This document shows positions 14,624 to 23,556 of a stretch of 39,963 nt of DNA, in pieces (the first letter of the stretch is position 1; each line of letters opens with the position of its first letter). The position numbers were made by a program, and so were the translations under genes. Below the pieces are notes generated by a model. The model searched no databases. It was given only the letters and a program-made list of their open reading frames with translations, and was not told the DNA's origin. This DNA is from Thermoplasmata archaeon (GTDB taxonomy: Archaea > Thermoplasmatota > Thermoplasmata > Lutacidiplasmatales > UBA184). Location: the NCBI GenBank assembly GCA_021821785.1, contig JAKACD010000001.1, positions 1 to 39,963 of the forward strand, read 5' to 3'.

Positions 14624-16084
14624 ATGAAACGCGCCGTGGAAGAGGTCGGCCGGATCTTCGGGGACGTCGGCCTCGGCCAGTTCCAGCTCAACCTCGCCCG
14701 GCCGGTCGAACGCGGGGATTATCTCGCGGTGGAGGACGAGATCCATGGCAAGGTCCTCTGCCAACTGGACGACCTGAAGCGCAAGAGCGACTTCGATCTC
14801 GAGCGCGCCGGCGCGACGAGCAGCGTCGAGGAGGTCCCGATCCATGAGAACCTCCTCGGGATCGCGCGGATCATCGGCTACCGAGATGGACAGGGTCTCG
14901 TCAAGCTCCCGACGATCCCGTTCCGCCCCGGGGCGCACGTCTACCGGGCCGAGGAGCCGCTCATCGCCGAGGTCCTCGGGCTCAAGCACCGGGCGAACTC
15001 GGGCGCGTACGTGGGGCTCTTGCGCAACCACGAGCTCAAGGTCGAGCTCGACATCAACCAGCTCGTCCAGCGGCACGTGAGCGTGCTCGCGAAGACCGGC
15101 GGCGGGAAGAGCTACCTCCTGGGGGTCCTCATCGAGGAGCTCCTGCGCCACAAGGTCACCTGCGTCATCATCGACCCGCACGGGGAGTACGGCTCGCTCC
15201 GGTTCCCCGCCGAGAAGAACGGCGTCCACGCCCGCTTCAACGTGGAGTCCCAGGGCTTCGGCCGCCAGGTCCAGGAGTACTCCCCGGACGCGACGCTCAA
15301 TCCGTCCGCGAAGCCGCTCACCTTCTCCCTCCGCCACATCGATCCGCGGGACCTTCTCGTCTTTATGGGCCTCACGAACGTCAAGACGTTCCTTGCTCCG
15401 CTGAAGCAGCTGATCGAACGGGTGGCGACCGCGAACCCCGACTACTCCGTGCGCGACCTGGTGCGCGCGGCCGAAGCCGGTGAGGGGGTCGTGGCGGAGA
15501 CGCTCCACGAGCGCCTCGAGTACGTGGAGCAGACGAAGCTCCTCGGCCCGGTCGGGACGAGCCTCAACGACCTCGTCAAGAAGGGCGAGGCGACCCTGGT
15601 GAACCTGCGCGGGGTCGCCCCCGACGTCCAGGAGCTCGTCGTGGCCCGCATCGCCTCGACGCTCTTCGAGAACCGGAAGAAGGACAAGATCCCGCCGCTC
15701 TTCCTCGTGGTCGAGGAAGCCCACAACTTCGCCCCCCAGCAGGGGACCGCGACCTGCTCCCGGGTCCTGAAGAACATCGCGAGCGAGGGGCGGAAGTTCG
15801 GGCTCGGCCTGTGCGTCGTTACCCAGCGGGCGGCCCGGATCGACAAGAGCGTGCTCTCGCAGTGCAACACGCAGCTGATCCTCCAGGTGACGAACCCGCT
15901 CGACCTGAAGGCGATCGCCCAGTCGATCGAGGGGCTCACATCGGGGATGACCGAGATGATCCAGTCGCTTCCCGTCGGCGTCGCCCTGATCACGGGGGGC
16001 GGGTACCACACGCCGCTCTTCTGCGAGGTCCGACCGCGGGCGACGCGCCACGGCGGCGAGAGCGTGCAGATCGTCGCCGCGTAG
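14624..16084 (+). CDS. herA: HerA-type hexameric ATPase (DUF87)
   Basis: 486 residues. HerA is a bipolar DNA translocase that works with the nuclease NurA and Mre11-Rad50 in end resection. The N-terminal beta barrel (about 1-125) has GRIFGDVGLGQFQLNL and GDYLAVEDEIHGKVLCQL. The HAS/ATPase core contains Walker A KTGGGKS at 157-163, IDPHGEYGSL, Walker B LFLVVEEAHNF, and a sensor segment LCVVTQRAARIDKSVLSQCNTQLIL. The C-terminal region PVGVALITGGG closes the ring. The usual partner gene nurA is not adjacent; the next gene is a methyltransferase, and a long coiled-coil protein is divergent. Confidence 0.92.
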   Translation: MKRAVEEVGRIFGDVGLGQFQLNLARPVERGDYLAVEDEIHGKVLCQLDDLKRKSDFDLERAGATSSVEEVPIHENLLGIARIIGYRDGQGLVKLPTIPFRPGAHVYRAEEPLIAEVLGLKHRANSGAYVGLLRNHELKVELDINQLVQRHVSVLAKTGGGKSYLLGVLIEELLRHKVTCVIIDPHGEYGSLRFPAEKNGVHARFNVESQGFGRQVQEYSPDATLNPSAKPLTFSLRHIDPRDLLVFMGLTNVKTFLAPLKQLIERVATANPDYSVRDLVRAAEAGEGVVAETLHERLEYVEQTKLLGPVGTSLNDLVKKGEATLVNLRGVAPDVQELVVARIASTLFENRKKDKIPPLFLVVEEAHNFAPQQGTATCSRVLKNIASEGRKFGLGLCVVTQRAARIDKSVLSQCNTQLILQVTNPLDLKAIAQSIEGLTSGMTEMIQSLPVGVALITGGGYHTPLFCEVRPRATRHGGESVQIVAA

Positions 16085-16103
16085 GCCGGGGTCAAGAGCC
16101 GTT

Positions 16104-16961
16104 GTGGGCTCCGGCCCGGCGGTGACCGTGCCCCGCATCGCCCCGCGCACCGTCCGACGCCGGGTCTTCGGGCGCGACCCGGCGACCTACGACCGGGTCC
16201 GTCCCAGGTATCCCGATCGGGTCTACGCCATCCTCGAAGAACGGTGCGGTCTCGGCCCGGGGACCTCGGTCTTCGAGATCGGCCCGGGCACCGGAATCGC
16301 GACGCGGGAGCTCCTGCGCCGCGGGGCCGGTCCGATGACCCTCATCGAGCCGGACGCGCGGATGGCGCGCTACCTCGGCGCCTCCCTCGGCCGGGCCCGT
16401 CGCCGGGCCACGATCGTGGTCGTTCCGTTCGAGAGGGCCGCGCTCCCGGCGGCGACCTTCGACCTCGGCGTGGCCGCCACGAGCTTCCACTGGCTCCCCG
16501 AACGGGCCGCGCTTCGAAAGGTGGCCCGGGCGCTCCGACCGGGAGGATGCTGGGCCGCGTGGAGCAACTCGACCGGCGCCCCCCCGCTCGCCACTCCGTT
16601 CCAGCGGGCGATCCAGCCTCTCTACCGTCGGCTCTTCCCGCGGGGTCGACCGCCCACGAGGGCCGCGGCCCTCGCCGAGCGGCGGGCCCGTCTCCGCGCG
16701 CTGCGCTCGGTGGACCGGTTCGAAGAGATCGCCTTCGAGGAGATCGCCTGGAGTCGATCGCTGGGCACGGCCGACCTGCGGACGCTCTGGGGAACCTTCT
16801 CGGAGATCGCCACCCTGCCGGTCCGCTCTCGGGATCGGTTCCTCGACGACCTCGCACGCATCGCCGACGCGCAGTTCGACGGCCGGGTCGAGCTCCCGAT
16901 GAGGACCCGGATGTACACCGCCCGGCGGGTCGGCGGCCGAAAACGGGGCCGCGACGACTAG
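16104..16961 (+). CDS. Class I SAM-dependent methyltransferase
   Basis: 285 residues from GTG 16104 (GTG 16122 also possible). Motif I is VFEIGPGTGIATREL; the acidic residue ending strand 2 is in TLIEPDARM; ATFDLGVAATSFHWLP and ALRPGGCWAAW are motifs IV-V of the Methyltransf_11 type. The N-terminal FGRDPATYDRVRPRYPDRVY is the motif seen in small-molecule methyltransferases of the UbiE-like group. The C-terminal cap is Arg-rich. Substrate unknown. It follows herA by 19 nt and its stop codon TAG is interleaved with the convergent pepA stop in a shared CTAG. Confidence 0.85.
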   Translation: MGSGPAVTVPRIAPRTVRRRVFGRDPATYDRVRPRYPDRVYAILEERCGLGPGTSVFEIGPGTGIATRELLRRGAGPMTLIEPDARMARYLGASLGRARRRATIVVVPFERAALPAATFDLGVAATSFHWLPERAALRKVARALRPGGCWAAWSNSTGAPPLATPFQRAIQPLYRRLFPRGRPPTRAAALAERRARLRALRSVDRFEEIAFEEIAWSRSLGTADLRTLWGTFSEIATLPVRSRDRFLDDLARIADAQFDGRVELPMRTRMYTARRVGGRKRGRDD

Positions 16962-18484
16962 GCGCGGGCCGAATCGAGGAGGTAGCGGGTGATGAGCCGC
17001 ACCCCGAACGCCGTCATGCCGAGGTTCTGGTAGGACGGCTGGTACTTGTACGTCGTGAGCGAGGTGTACGCCGGACCGGCGATATCGAGGTGCGCCCAGG
17101 GCGTAGTGCCCACGAACGTCTCGAGGAACGCGGCGGCGGTGAGCATGCCCGCGGGCGGGATCTCGGTCGAGTTCCGCACGTCGCCCACGTCGCTCTTGAC
17201 GAGCTCGCGGTGGTAGTCCGTGAGCGGCATCCGCCAGATCGGCTCGCCGGTCACGGCGGAAGCGGCGAGAAGACCCTGCGCGAGCCGCTCGTCGGTCGAA
17301 ACGAGCCCGGCGGTGTTGTCGCCGAGGGCCACGACCTCGGCCCCGGTCAGGGTCGCGAGGTCGATGACCTCGTCCGGCTTGTACTGCTGGGTGACGTAGG
17401 AGAGCCCGTCCGAGAGCACGACCCGGCCCTCGGCATCGGTGTTCAGGACCTCGATCGTCTTGCCGCTGTAGGTCCGCACGATGTCGCCGGGCCGGTAGGC
17501 AGACCCGCTCGGAAGGTTCTCGGCCGCGCAGAGCACGCCGATCACCCGGGGCGGAACCTTGAGGGTCGCCGCCGCGCGCAGGATCCCGAGGACCGCCACG
17601 GCGCCGGACTTGTCGAACTTCATGTGGGCCATGCTCGCGGACGGCTTGATCGAGATCCCGCCCGAGTCGAAGGTGATCCCCTTGCCGACGACCGCGATGG
17701 TCTTGCCCCGCTTCGACCCTCCCGGGTATTCCAGGAGGATCATGCGGGGCGGATGGGTCGAGCCGCCGCCGACCGCGAGGAGGCCCCCGCAATGCATCTC
17801 GGCGAGCTTCTTCTCGTCAAAGACCGTGACCTTGAGCCCGAACTCCTTCCCGAGCGCCCGAGCCTCCTCCGCGAGCCGTTCCGGCGTCGCGGTATCGGCG
17901 GGAAGGTTGCCGATGTCCCGGGTCCAGACGACGGTATCGTCGATCGAGGACTGCTCGGCGAGCGCCTTCTTCAGGGCGGCCTCCTCCCGGGCGAACTCGT
18001 CCCCGAGGTGGATCGACGTCTCTTCGACGTTCCCCTCGGTCTTCGTCTTGTACTTCACGAACTCGTACACTCCGAGCACGGCCCCATCGGTGATCGCCCG
18101 GATCGCCGACTCGCTCGTGACCGGCTCCACGACGACCGAGGGCAGGCGGACGGCGAGGGTCCGGACCCCCTTGCCGCGCAGGCCCCGCACGACCGAGGCG
18201 ATCGCGCGGCGGAGGGCTTCGGGGTCGTACTTCGATCGGGGTCCGACCCCGATCAGCACGAGGCGGCCACGACCATCGGGCCGGTGGAAGACGGTGAGCT
18301 CCTTCGGTTTCCCGCGGATCTCCTTCTTGTCCCAGGCCGCGCGGACGAGGCCCTTCGTCGCCTCATCCTCTCGGGCCAGGGCGTGGGGGAACGTGTCGTC
18401 CTTCTCGGACCGTTCGAAGACAAGGGAAACGACCGCGTCCGCCGCCGCGGTGAGCCCGTCACGACGGTCGATCTCGACCTTCAT
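16958..18484 (-). CDS. pepA: Leucyl aminopeptidase, M17 family
   Basis: 508 residues. A dinuclear metallo-exopeptidase that trims peptides, for example proteasome products. The N-terminal macro-like domain runs to about residue 170. The catalytic domain has VGKGITFDSGGISIKPS (metal Lys and Asp), AHMKFDKSGAVAVLG, and the M17 signature NTDAEGRVVLSD with the catalytic Arg. The canonical DMGG/DMSG after MK is DKSG here. The C-terminal part carries the usual LTGA and GDNTAG segments. The start is the ATG at 18484; an upstream extension would run into sepF. It is 10 nt downstream of sepF and likely in the same operon. Confidence 0.95.
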   Translation of the reverse strand: MKVEIDRRDGLTAAADAVVSLVFERSEKDDTFPHALAREDEATKGLVRAAWDKKEIRGKPKELTVFHRPDGRGRLVLIGVGPRSKYDPEALRRAIASVVRGLRGKGVRTLAVRLPSVVVEPVTSESAIRAITDGAVLGVYEFVKYKTKTEGNVEETSIHLGDEFAREEAALKKALAEQSSIDDTVVWTRDIGNLPADTATPERLAEEARALGKEFGLKVTVFDEKKLAEMHCGGLLAVGGGSTHPPRMILLEYPGGSKRGKTIAVVGKGITFDSGGISIKPSASMAHMKFDKSGAVAVLGILRAAATLKVPPRVIGVLCAAENLPSGSAYRPGDIVRTYSGKTIEVLNTDAEGRVVLSDGLSYVTQQYKPDEVIDLATLTGAEVVALGDNTAGLVSTDERLAQGLLAASAVTGEPIWRMPLTDYHRELVKSDVGDVRNSTEIPPAGMLTAAAFLETFVGTTPWAHLDIAGPAYTSLTTYKYQPSYQNLGMTAFGVRLITRYLLDSARA

Positions 18485-18494
18485 GGCCGGGCGC

Positions 18495-18875
18495 TCAGAA
18501 CGACGGACGAATCTTCTGCCGGTCGATCCGGATCCCGGCGGGAGTGATCGCGAGCAGGTTCTTCGCGATCCCGGCGACATCGCCTCCGGTGTCCTTGGCG
18601 ACGTTCTTCAGGTCCACGCTCATCCGCTTCACGGCCATCTGGTCGTTCGCAATCGAGGTGTAGTCGAGCAGCACGATGTCGCCCTGGTAGGCGAGCTTGG
18701 TGACGTGGTGGAGGTCCTCGAACCGGAGGATCTCGGCGAGACGGACGGTGCCCTTCGTGCCCGCGAGCGCCCCGGCCTCGTCCTCGAACTGCATCGTGCC
18801 GAGATCGAGGAACGAGCCCTCTTCCAGTGTGTCCGAACCGTGGTGCCGCCGAAGGATTCCGCTCTTTTTCATCAT
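18495..18875 (-). CDS. sepF: Archaeal SepF-like cell division protein
   Basis: 126 residues. Archaeal SepF anchors FtsZ to the membrane. The short N-terminal MMKKSGILRR helix could act as the membrane-binding segment. The core is the DUF552/SepF fold: VRLAEILRFEDLHHVTKLAYQGDIVLLDYTSI, a helix VKRMSVDLKNVAKDTGGDVAGI, then LLAITPAGIRIDRQKI. The GGDVAGI and TPAGIRIDR segments are diagnostic of the archaeal branch. An FtsZ gene is not in the window. Operon with pepA; a TATA box is about 45 bp upstream. Confidence 0.9.
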   Translation of the reverse strand: MMKKSGILRRHHGSDTLEEGSFLDLGTMQFEDEAGALAGTKGTVRLAEILRFEDLHHVTKLAYQGDIVLLDYTSIANDQMAVKRMSVDLKNVAKDTGGDVAGIAKNLLAITPAGIRIDRQKIRPSF

Positions 18876-18916
18876 GGAGACGCGCCCCGCTTCTCGGCGC
18901 CTCGACCGATGGGTCG

Positions 18917-18926
18917 CTTATTAAGG
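18917..18926 (-). promoter_or_regulatory. TATA box of the sepF-pepA operon
   Basis: The minus strand reads CCTTAATAAG about 43-51 bp upstream of the sepF ATG, giving a leader of roughly 15 nt. Confidence 0.5.
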
Positions 18927-18943
18927 GTATTGTTCCACTGTCG

Positions 18944-19711
18944 TTAGTCGGAACCGTCGGCCGCGGGGTTCGGCGGAACCTCGGGCCGGGGGAAGCGTAG
19001 GCAGAAGGTGACCCGGTAGACCTCCTGGCCGTTCTTCCGGCCGAAGAGGCTCGCCGACTCCTTGATCGCGACCCCGTACCGCTGCTTCGCGAGCTTGGCG
19101 ATCGAGCGAGCAGGCAAGGTCTCGGTGAAGTAGCAGTCCCAGCCTTCGGGGAGCTCCTCGCGCCAGGAGACCGCCTTTCGCCAGTCCGGACGGGCTTCGC
19201 GGACGAGCTCCGCCCAGATACGGTCGAGCCGGGCCCGGAGCGCCGGGGCCTTCTCTCCCCGATCGTCGGCCACCCCCCGCAGCTGGATGATCGCGGTGTA
19301 GTACCGGCCGCTCTTGCGGCTGCAGTCCGGACAGCTCCTCGAGACCACGCGTACGGTGAGCGGCACCTCGACGTCCCTCGGGACTCCCCGAAACACGACA
19401 TGGAAGCGCCCGACGAGCTCGCGCTGGTTCGCCGTCGCCGCCACCTCCTCCCACCGGGTCCGGCGGAGGCCGACCTCGGGATGGAACTCGAGGAACGGCG
19501 CGAGGTCCTCGGCGGTCAAGAGGCGACTCGCTCCCGCCCGCTCCCAGTGGCCCCGCATCTCGCGCGCCCCGCAGTGGGGACAGACGGTGACCGTCCCCTG
19601 CCGCCGGGCGAAGACCAGGACCGTTCGGTCGGCGGCGCACGGCGCGCACATGCCGGCGACGAGCTCGCGGTCCGTGGCGCCGCAGACGACGCAAAACTCG
19701 CCCGTTCCCAT
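18944..19711 (-). CDS. Nmd3-family large ribosomal subunit biogenesis protein
   Basis: 255 residues. The archaeal Nmd3 homologue is presumed to act in late 50S maturation. Zinc-binding CXXC pairs lie at C7/C10, C22/C25, C44/C47 and C127/C130, consistent with the two treble-clef fingers of the family; the last is in SRSCPDCSRKSGRYY. The C-terminal half, including GWDCYFTETLPARSIAKL and KNGQEVYRVTFCLR, matches the Nmd3 OB/SH3-like part. The C-terminal ten residues are disordered. It is 19 nt downstream of the DUF424 gene, a common archaeal pairing with translation genes. Confidence 0.9.
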   Translation of the reverse strand: MGTGEFCVVCGATDRELVAGMCAPCAADRTVLVFARRQGTVTVCPHCGAREMRGHWERAGASRLLTAEDLAPFLEFHPEVGLRRTRWEEVAATANQRELVGRFHVVFRGVPRDVEVPLTVRVVSRSCPDCSRKSGRYYTAIIQLRGVADDRGEKAPALRARLDRIWAELVREARPDWRKAVSWREELPEGWDCYFTETLPARSIAKLAKQRYGVAIKESASLFGRKNGQEVYRVTFCLRFPRPEVPPNPAADGSD

Positions 19712-19730
19712 GTTCTCCCCGTACGATGGC

Positions 19731-20048
19731 CTAGCCGACCATCGCGAAGATCTCCGCGTGGGGCACCCCGCCCAGCGTGCCCGCGCTGCCCGGCGCGATG
19801 TAGCCCCCCTCCTCCGCGAGCTTCAGCACCCGCTCGCCGAGGAGGTTCGCGATCGTCGCCCGCTCGAGGGCCCACAGGATCTCTTCGGAGGAGACCTGAC
19901 GCTCGCCGTAGAACTGCGAGGAGATGCGGACGGTCCGACCCGCCTCGCCGACCGGCAGGTCGCGGCCGAGCAGCTCGGCGTCGCACGCCGCGACGACGAA
20001 CTCCGCCCGGACCTTGTGGACCCGCATCACGAACCCGGTCTCTACCAT
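19731..20048 (-). CDS. DUF424 family protein
   Basis: 105 residues from the ATG at 20048; an internal ATG at 20027 (MRVHKVRAEFVVAACDAELLG) fits the usual family start better. The conserved pattern is AACDAELLGR, a segment ISSQFYGERQVSSEEI, ALERATIANLLGERVL and GVPHAEIF near the end. The family is archaeal and of unknown function; a translation link is suggested only by gene neighbourhoods. First gene of an operon with nmd3. Confidence 0.88.
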   Translation of the reverse strand: MVETGFVMRVHKVRAEFVVAACDAELLGRDLPVGEAGRTVRISSQFYGERQVSSEEILWALERATIANLLGERVLKLAEEGGYIAPGSAGTLGGVPHAEIFAMVG

Positions 20049-20083
20049 GCGTTCGGCCCCTCGCCCTAGGAAGGAAAGGCAGG

Positions 20084-20093
20084 GAATAAATGG
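20084..20093 (-). promoter_or_regulatory. TATA box of the DUF424-nmd3 operon
   Basis: The minus strand reads CATTTATTCC 36-45 bp before the ATG at 20048, in the 63-bp gap after the mcm stop. It separates this operon from mcm transcription. Confidence 0.55.
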
Positions 20094-20111
20094 ACTACCG
20101 ACCCGAGCCGC

Positions 20112-22232
20112 CTAGAAGCGGATCAGCTGGAGCTGGTTCGGTCGCGCCTCGATGATCTCGCCCTGGTTGCGCAGGGACTGGAGCAACGCTTCCGCCTTGG
20201 CGGCGGCGATCCCGGCCTTCTCGGCCGCCTCCCGGAACTGCTCGATCGCGAAGAAGCCGCCGTGCTCCTCCTGGAGCTCGCGCATGATCCGCATCACGAT
20301 GTCGAGGCGCTCCCGCTGGCTGTGGCTGACGCCGGACTGGGTGAGGTCGATATCGAGCTTCCCCTCCTCGGTCATCGAAACCCGCCGCAGGAACGTCTCG
20401 ACGATGTGGATCGCGCGCTGGGAGTCCTGGACCTCCACCATGCCCGAGAGACGCGCGCGGGCCGCGGCCTCGCTCAGGCGGACCAGCGCCTCGAGCTGGC
20501 GGGCCGTGATCGGGACCGGGGCGTTGGGCTCCTCGCCCGCCTTCCGCACACGCACGTAGTAGTTCTCGAGCTCGTCCAGCGCCTCCTGGGAGAGGGACGG
20601 CTTGAGGTTCTGCCGTGCGTAGGCGATGTATTTCTTGAGGAGGTCCGGAGAGAAGGGGGCGGCGGAAGCTCCGCCTATCCCGACTTCGCCCCGGTTCTCC
20701 GCGCCGATGTCGCGGTGCGAGGCCAGGATGCGATTTGCGAGCCGACGGTCGCGCTCCTGGTCGGGCAGATCCTTGATCGAGAAGATCACGTCGAACCGAG
20801 AGAGGAGCGTCGGCGGCAGGTCGAGCTGCTCCGCGATCGTCCGGTCGTTCGTGAACCGGCCCCACTTCGGGTTCGCCGCGGCGAGCACCGGGCATCGCGC
20901 GTTCAAGGTGGAGGTGATCCCGGCCTTCGCAATGGAGACGGTCTGCTGCTCGAGGGCCTCGTGCATCGCGGAGCGGTCCTCCGCGCTCATCTTGTCGAGC
21001 TCGTCGATGATCGCCATCCCCCCGTCCGCGAGGACGAGCATACCGGCCTCGAGCACCCAGCGGCCCCCGGCGAAATCGTCCTTGACCGCCGCCGCCGTGA
21101 GCCCGGCGGCGGTGGCCCCCTTGCCGCTCGTGTAGATCCCTCGCGGGGCGACGTCCGCGATGTACCGTAGGAGCTGGCTCTTCGCCGTGCCGGGGTCGCC
21201 GACAATGAGGATGTGGATGTCCCCGCGGACGCGCACGCCGTCCGCGTGCCGCTTCTCGACCCCGCCGAAGAGCTGGAGCGCGATCGCCTCCTTCTCCTCC
21301 TCCATCCCTTTGATCGTGGGGGCGAGCGAGAGGACGATCTTGTCGACGACCGTCGGGTCGCCCCGGAACCGCTCGATGAGCGCGAGGTCCTCCGGCGAGA
21401 TCTCGATATCCTCGTACTCGCGGACCTTCGATTCGAACGAGTTCCCGATGACCATGAGGTCGAACGTCGTGTTCCGGACGACCCCCCCGCGCGAGGCGCT
21501 CGCCCGCTGGAAGCTCTTCATCACCCCGTTCAGGATGATGCGGTTCCCGGGGAGGACCTTCCCGGCGAGGTCCTCGGTCAGGAGGACATTGAGCCCCTGC
21601 GGATGCGCCCCGTGCCGCAGCTGCTCGGGGTGCTCCTGGATCTCGATCCGCTGGGCGTCGACGTAGGTCGACTCCTCGGCGACGAGCCGGAACCGCGTGC
21701 GCCCCTGGGTCTTGCCGCACCCGCCCTGGGACTCGGGACACTCCAACGGCTCGCGGAAGACGAGCGACGCCTCGTCCTGAGGCTCGTGGAACTTCGTCCG
21801 GCACGCGACGCACTCGAAGACGGCGTCGCGGATCTGGGGGCGGACCTCGCTCACCCGGCGGACGATCCCGTCGATGGCGATCAGCCGGTTGAGGTCGGAC
21901 TCCCGGATCGCCCGGATCGAGCGCCGTGCGGTCGTCGGGAGGCCCACGACGCGCAGACGCAGTCGGTCCGCCTCGGGCCCGGCGACCGGGAGGAGCTCCC
22001 GCATCGCCCGCAGGCCCGCTCCGAGCACCTCCTCGGGACGCTCCAAGAGGATGTCCGCGAGGCCGGTGTCGGCGCCGTCGACCGAGGGGAAGGGAACCTC
22101 CAGCGACCGCTCTTCGGGGAATCGATCGTGAAGCTGCAGGATCTTCGGACGCAGCCCGGCCTCTTCGAGCACCGCCGCCCACCGGCTCTGGAGCTCGGGC
22201 GGCGCGGGGAGGGTCCTCTTGACGGCGACCAT
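20112..22232 (-). CDS. mcm: MCM replicative DNA helicase
   Basis: 706 residues, the usual archaeal length. The N-terminal A domain is followed by a zinc finger (C141, C144, C165, C172) and an OB fold. The AAA+ core has Walker A GDPGTAKS at 345-352, the helix-2 insert, Walker B LADGGMAIIDELDKM, sensor 1 AAANPKWGRF and arginine finger LLSRFDVIF. A winged helix ends the protein (GGFFAIEQFREAAEKAG). The start MVAVKRTLPAPPEL at 22232 lies 13 nt after aspS, indicating co-transcription with aspS and pyrG. It is a single intact copy without an intein. Confidence 0.97.
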   Translation of the reverse strand: MVAVKRTLPAPPELQSRWAAVLEEAGLRPKILQLHDRFPEERSLEVPFPSVDGADTGLADILLERPEEVLGAGLRAMRELLPVAGPEADRLRLRVVGLPTTARRSIRAIRESDLNRLIAIDGIVRRVSEVRPQIRDAVFECVACRTKFHEPQDEASLVFREPLECPESQGGCGKTQGRTRFRLVAEESTYVDAQRIEIQEHPEQLRHGAHPQGLNVLLTEDLAGKVLPGNRIILNGVMKSFQRASASRGGVVRNTTFDLMVIGNSFESKVREYEDIEISPEDLALIERFRGDPTVVDKIVLSLAPTIKGMEEEKEAIALQLFGGVEKRHADGVRVRGDIHILIVGDPGTAKSQLLRYIADVAPRGIYTSGKGATAAGLTAAAVKDDFAGGRWVLEAGMLVLADGGMAIIDELDKMSAEDRSAMHEALEQQTVSIAKAGITSTLNARCPVLAAANPKWGRFTNDRTIAEQLDLPPTLLSRFDVIFSIKDLPDQERDRRLANRILASHRDIGAENRGEVGIGGASAAPFSPDLLKKYIAYARQNLKPSLSQEALDELENYYVRVRKAGEEPNAPVPITARQLEALVRLSEAAARARLSGMVEVQDSQRAIHIVETFLRRVSMTEEGKLDIDLTQSGVSHSQRERLDIVMRIMRELQEEHGGFFAIEQFREAAEKAGIAAAKAEALLQSLRNQGEIIEARPNQLQLIRF

Positions 22233-22245
22233 GCAGCGTGCTCCC

Positions 22246-23556
22246 TTACGGGTCGAGGCGGTAGCGGTCCCGGGGGAAGAGGCGGGCCTCCCGTATATTG
22301 GAGAGCCCTGCCAGGACCTGGACCAGGCGATCGATCCCGATCGCCCAGCCGCCGTGCGGCGGCATCCCGTACCGGAACGCCTCGAGGTACCCCGTGAACC
22401 CGGCCGGATCGAGCCCGGCGGCGCGGATGTTCTCGACCAACCGGTCAAGACGGTGCTCGCGCGGCCCCCCGCTCATGATCTCGAGCCCGCGGTAGTCGAG
22501 GTCGAAATAGCCGGTGAGCGCGGGGTTCGCGTCCTGGCGCTGCGCGTAGAACGTGTGCGCCTTCACCGCCGTCGGGAAGTCCGTGAGGAAGTAGAACGGA
22601 GAGCCGTACTCCCGCACCGCGCGCTCGCCGATGGCCTTCTCGTCCTCCGTTCCGAGGTCCCGCTCCGCGCCGGGCCGCCCGAGCCATTCCTCGCTGACCG
22701 AGAAGGGGATCCGAGGGAACGGCGCCTTCGGCTCGGGGATCCCGCGCACGAGCGGATTGCCGCGGTCGGAGAGGTCGCGGCGAACGAATGCGAGGGTATC
22801 GATGATCAGCTCTTCCACGAGCGTGCGCAGGTCCTCCGCCCCCTCGATGTACCCGACCTCCGCGTCGAGGCTCGTGAACTCGGTCAGGTGGCGGACCGTG
22901 TCGGAGGGCTCGGCCCGGAACGCGGGCGCGATCTCGAAGACCCGCTCGAAGCCGGCCCCGATCAGCATCTGCTTGTACAGTTGCGGGCTCTGCGCGAGAT
23001 ACGCGCGCGATTCGAAGTACTCGACGGGGAAGAGCGTCGCGCCGCCCTCCGCGCCCTGCCGAAGGATCTTCGGGGTCTCGACCTCGTAAAAGCCGCGCTT
23101 CAGGAACGCCGCTCGGAACCCGGCGAGCACGCTCGTCCGAAGCTCGAAGACGGCGCGGACGGCCGGCTTCCGCAGGTCGAGGACCCGGTGGTTCAACCGG
23201 GTGTCGAGCTCGGCCCCGACCTTGTCGACGACCCCGAGGGGGAGCGGGACCTCGGCGCGGGCGATGACCGAGACGCGGGAAGGATGCAGCTCGACCCCCC
23301 GCTGGCTCTTCTCGGAGCGACGGGCGGTCCCCTCGACCTCGACGACCGACTCCCGAGGCAGGTTCGCGAACAGCTCGAAGAGCGCCGGGTCGGCCGAGCC
23401 CTTCTTCAGCGTGACCTGCGTCGATCCGCGCACGTCTCGCACGATCGCGAACGCGACCCCGCCGAGCGCGCGGTAGTCTTCGAGATGGCCCGCGATCCGG
23501 ACGACCTGTCCGTCCAGCTCTCGGAGCTCATGCGAGAGCCGACGGGACGCCGACAG
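22246..23556 (-). CDS. aspS: Aspartyl-tRNA synthetase; probable CTG start
   Basis: 436 residues from CTG 23556. Class II synthetase charging tRNA-Asp (possibly tRNA-Asn too). The C-terminal catalytic domain has motif 2 EIAPAFRAEPSDTVRHLTEF and motif 3 GGWAIGIDRLVQVLAG; YLAQSPQLYKQMLI and YEVETPKIL are typical. The N-terminal OB fold reads ELDGQVVRIAGHLEDYRALG and is complete only if translation begins upstream of the first normal start, GTG 23442, which would remove about 38 residues. CTG 23556 lies 8 nt after a GGAGGT ribosome site and gives the normal family length. It overlaps the pyrG end by 29 nt. Confidence 0.9.
   Translation of the reverse strand: MSASRRLSHELRELDGQVVRIAGHLEDYRALGGVAFAIVRDVRGSTQVTLKKGSADPALFELFANLPRESVVEVEGTARRSEKSQRGVELHPSRVSVIARAEVPLPLGVVDKVGAELDTRLNHRVLDLRKPAVRAVFELRTSVLAGFRAAFLKRGFYEVETPKILRQGAEGGATLFPVEYFESRAYLAQSPQLYKQMLIGAGFERVFEIAPAFRAEPSDTVRHLTEFTSLDAEVGYIEGAEDLRTLVEELIIDTLAFVRRDLSDRGNPLVRGIPEPKAPFPRIPFSVSEEWLGRPGAERDLGTEDEKAIGERAVREYGSPFYFLTDFPTAVKAHTFYAQRQDANPALTGYFDLDYRGLEIMSGGPREHRLDRLVENIRAAGLDPAGFTGYLEAFRYGMPPHGGWAIGIDRLVQVLAGLSNIREARLFPRDRYRLDP

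Noticed and set aside
16244-18547. 767-codon plus-strand frame across the methyltransferase and pepA
   Set aside because: Arg/Gly-rich antisense shadow; it crosses two well-supported genes on different strands.
22246-23442. aspS starting at GTG 23442
   Set aside because: This would remove about 38 residues of the OB fold that is visible in frame upstream.
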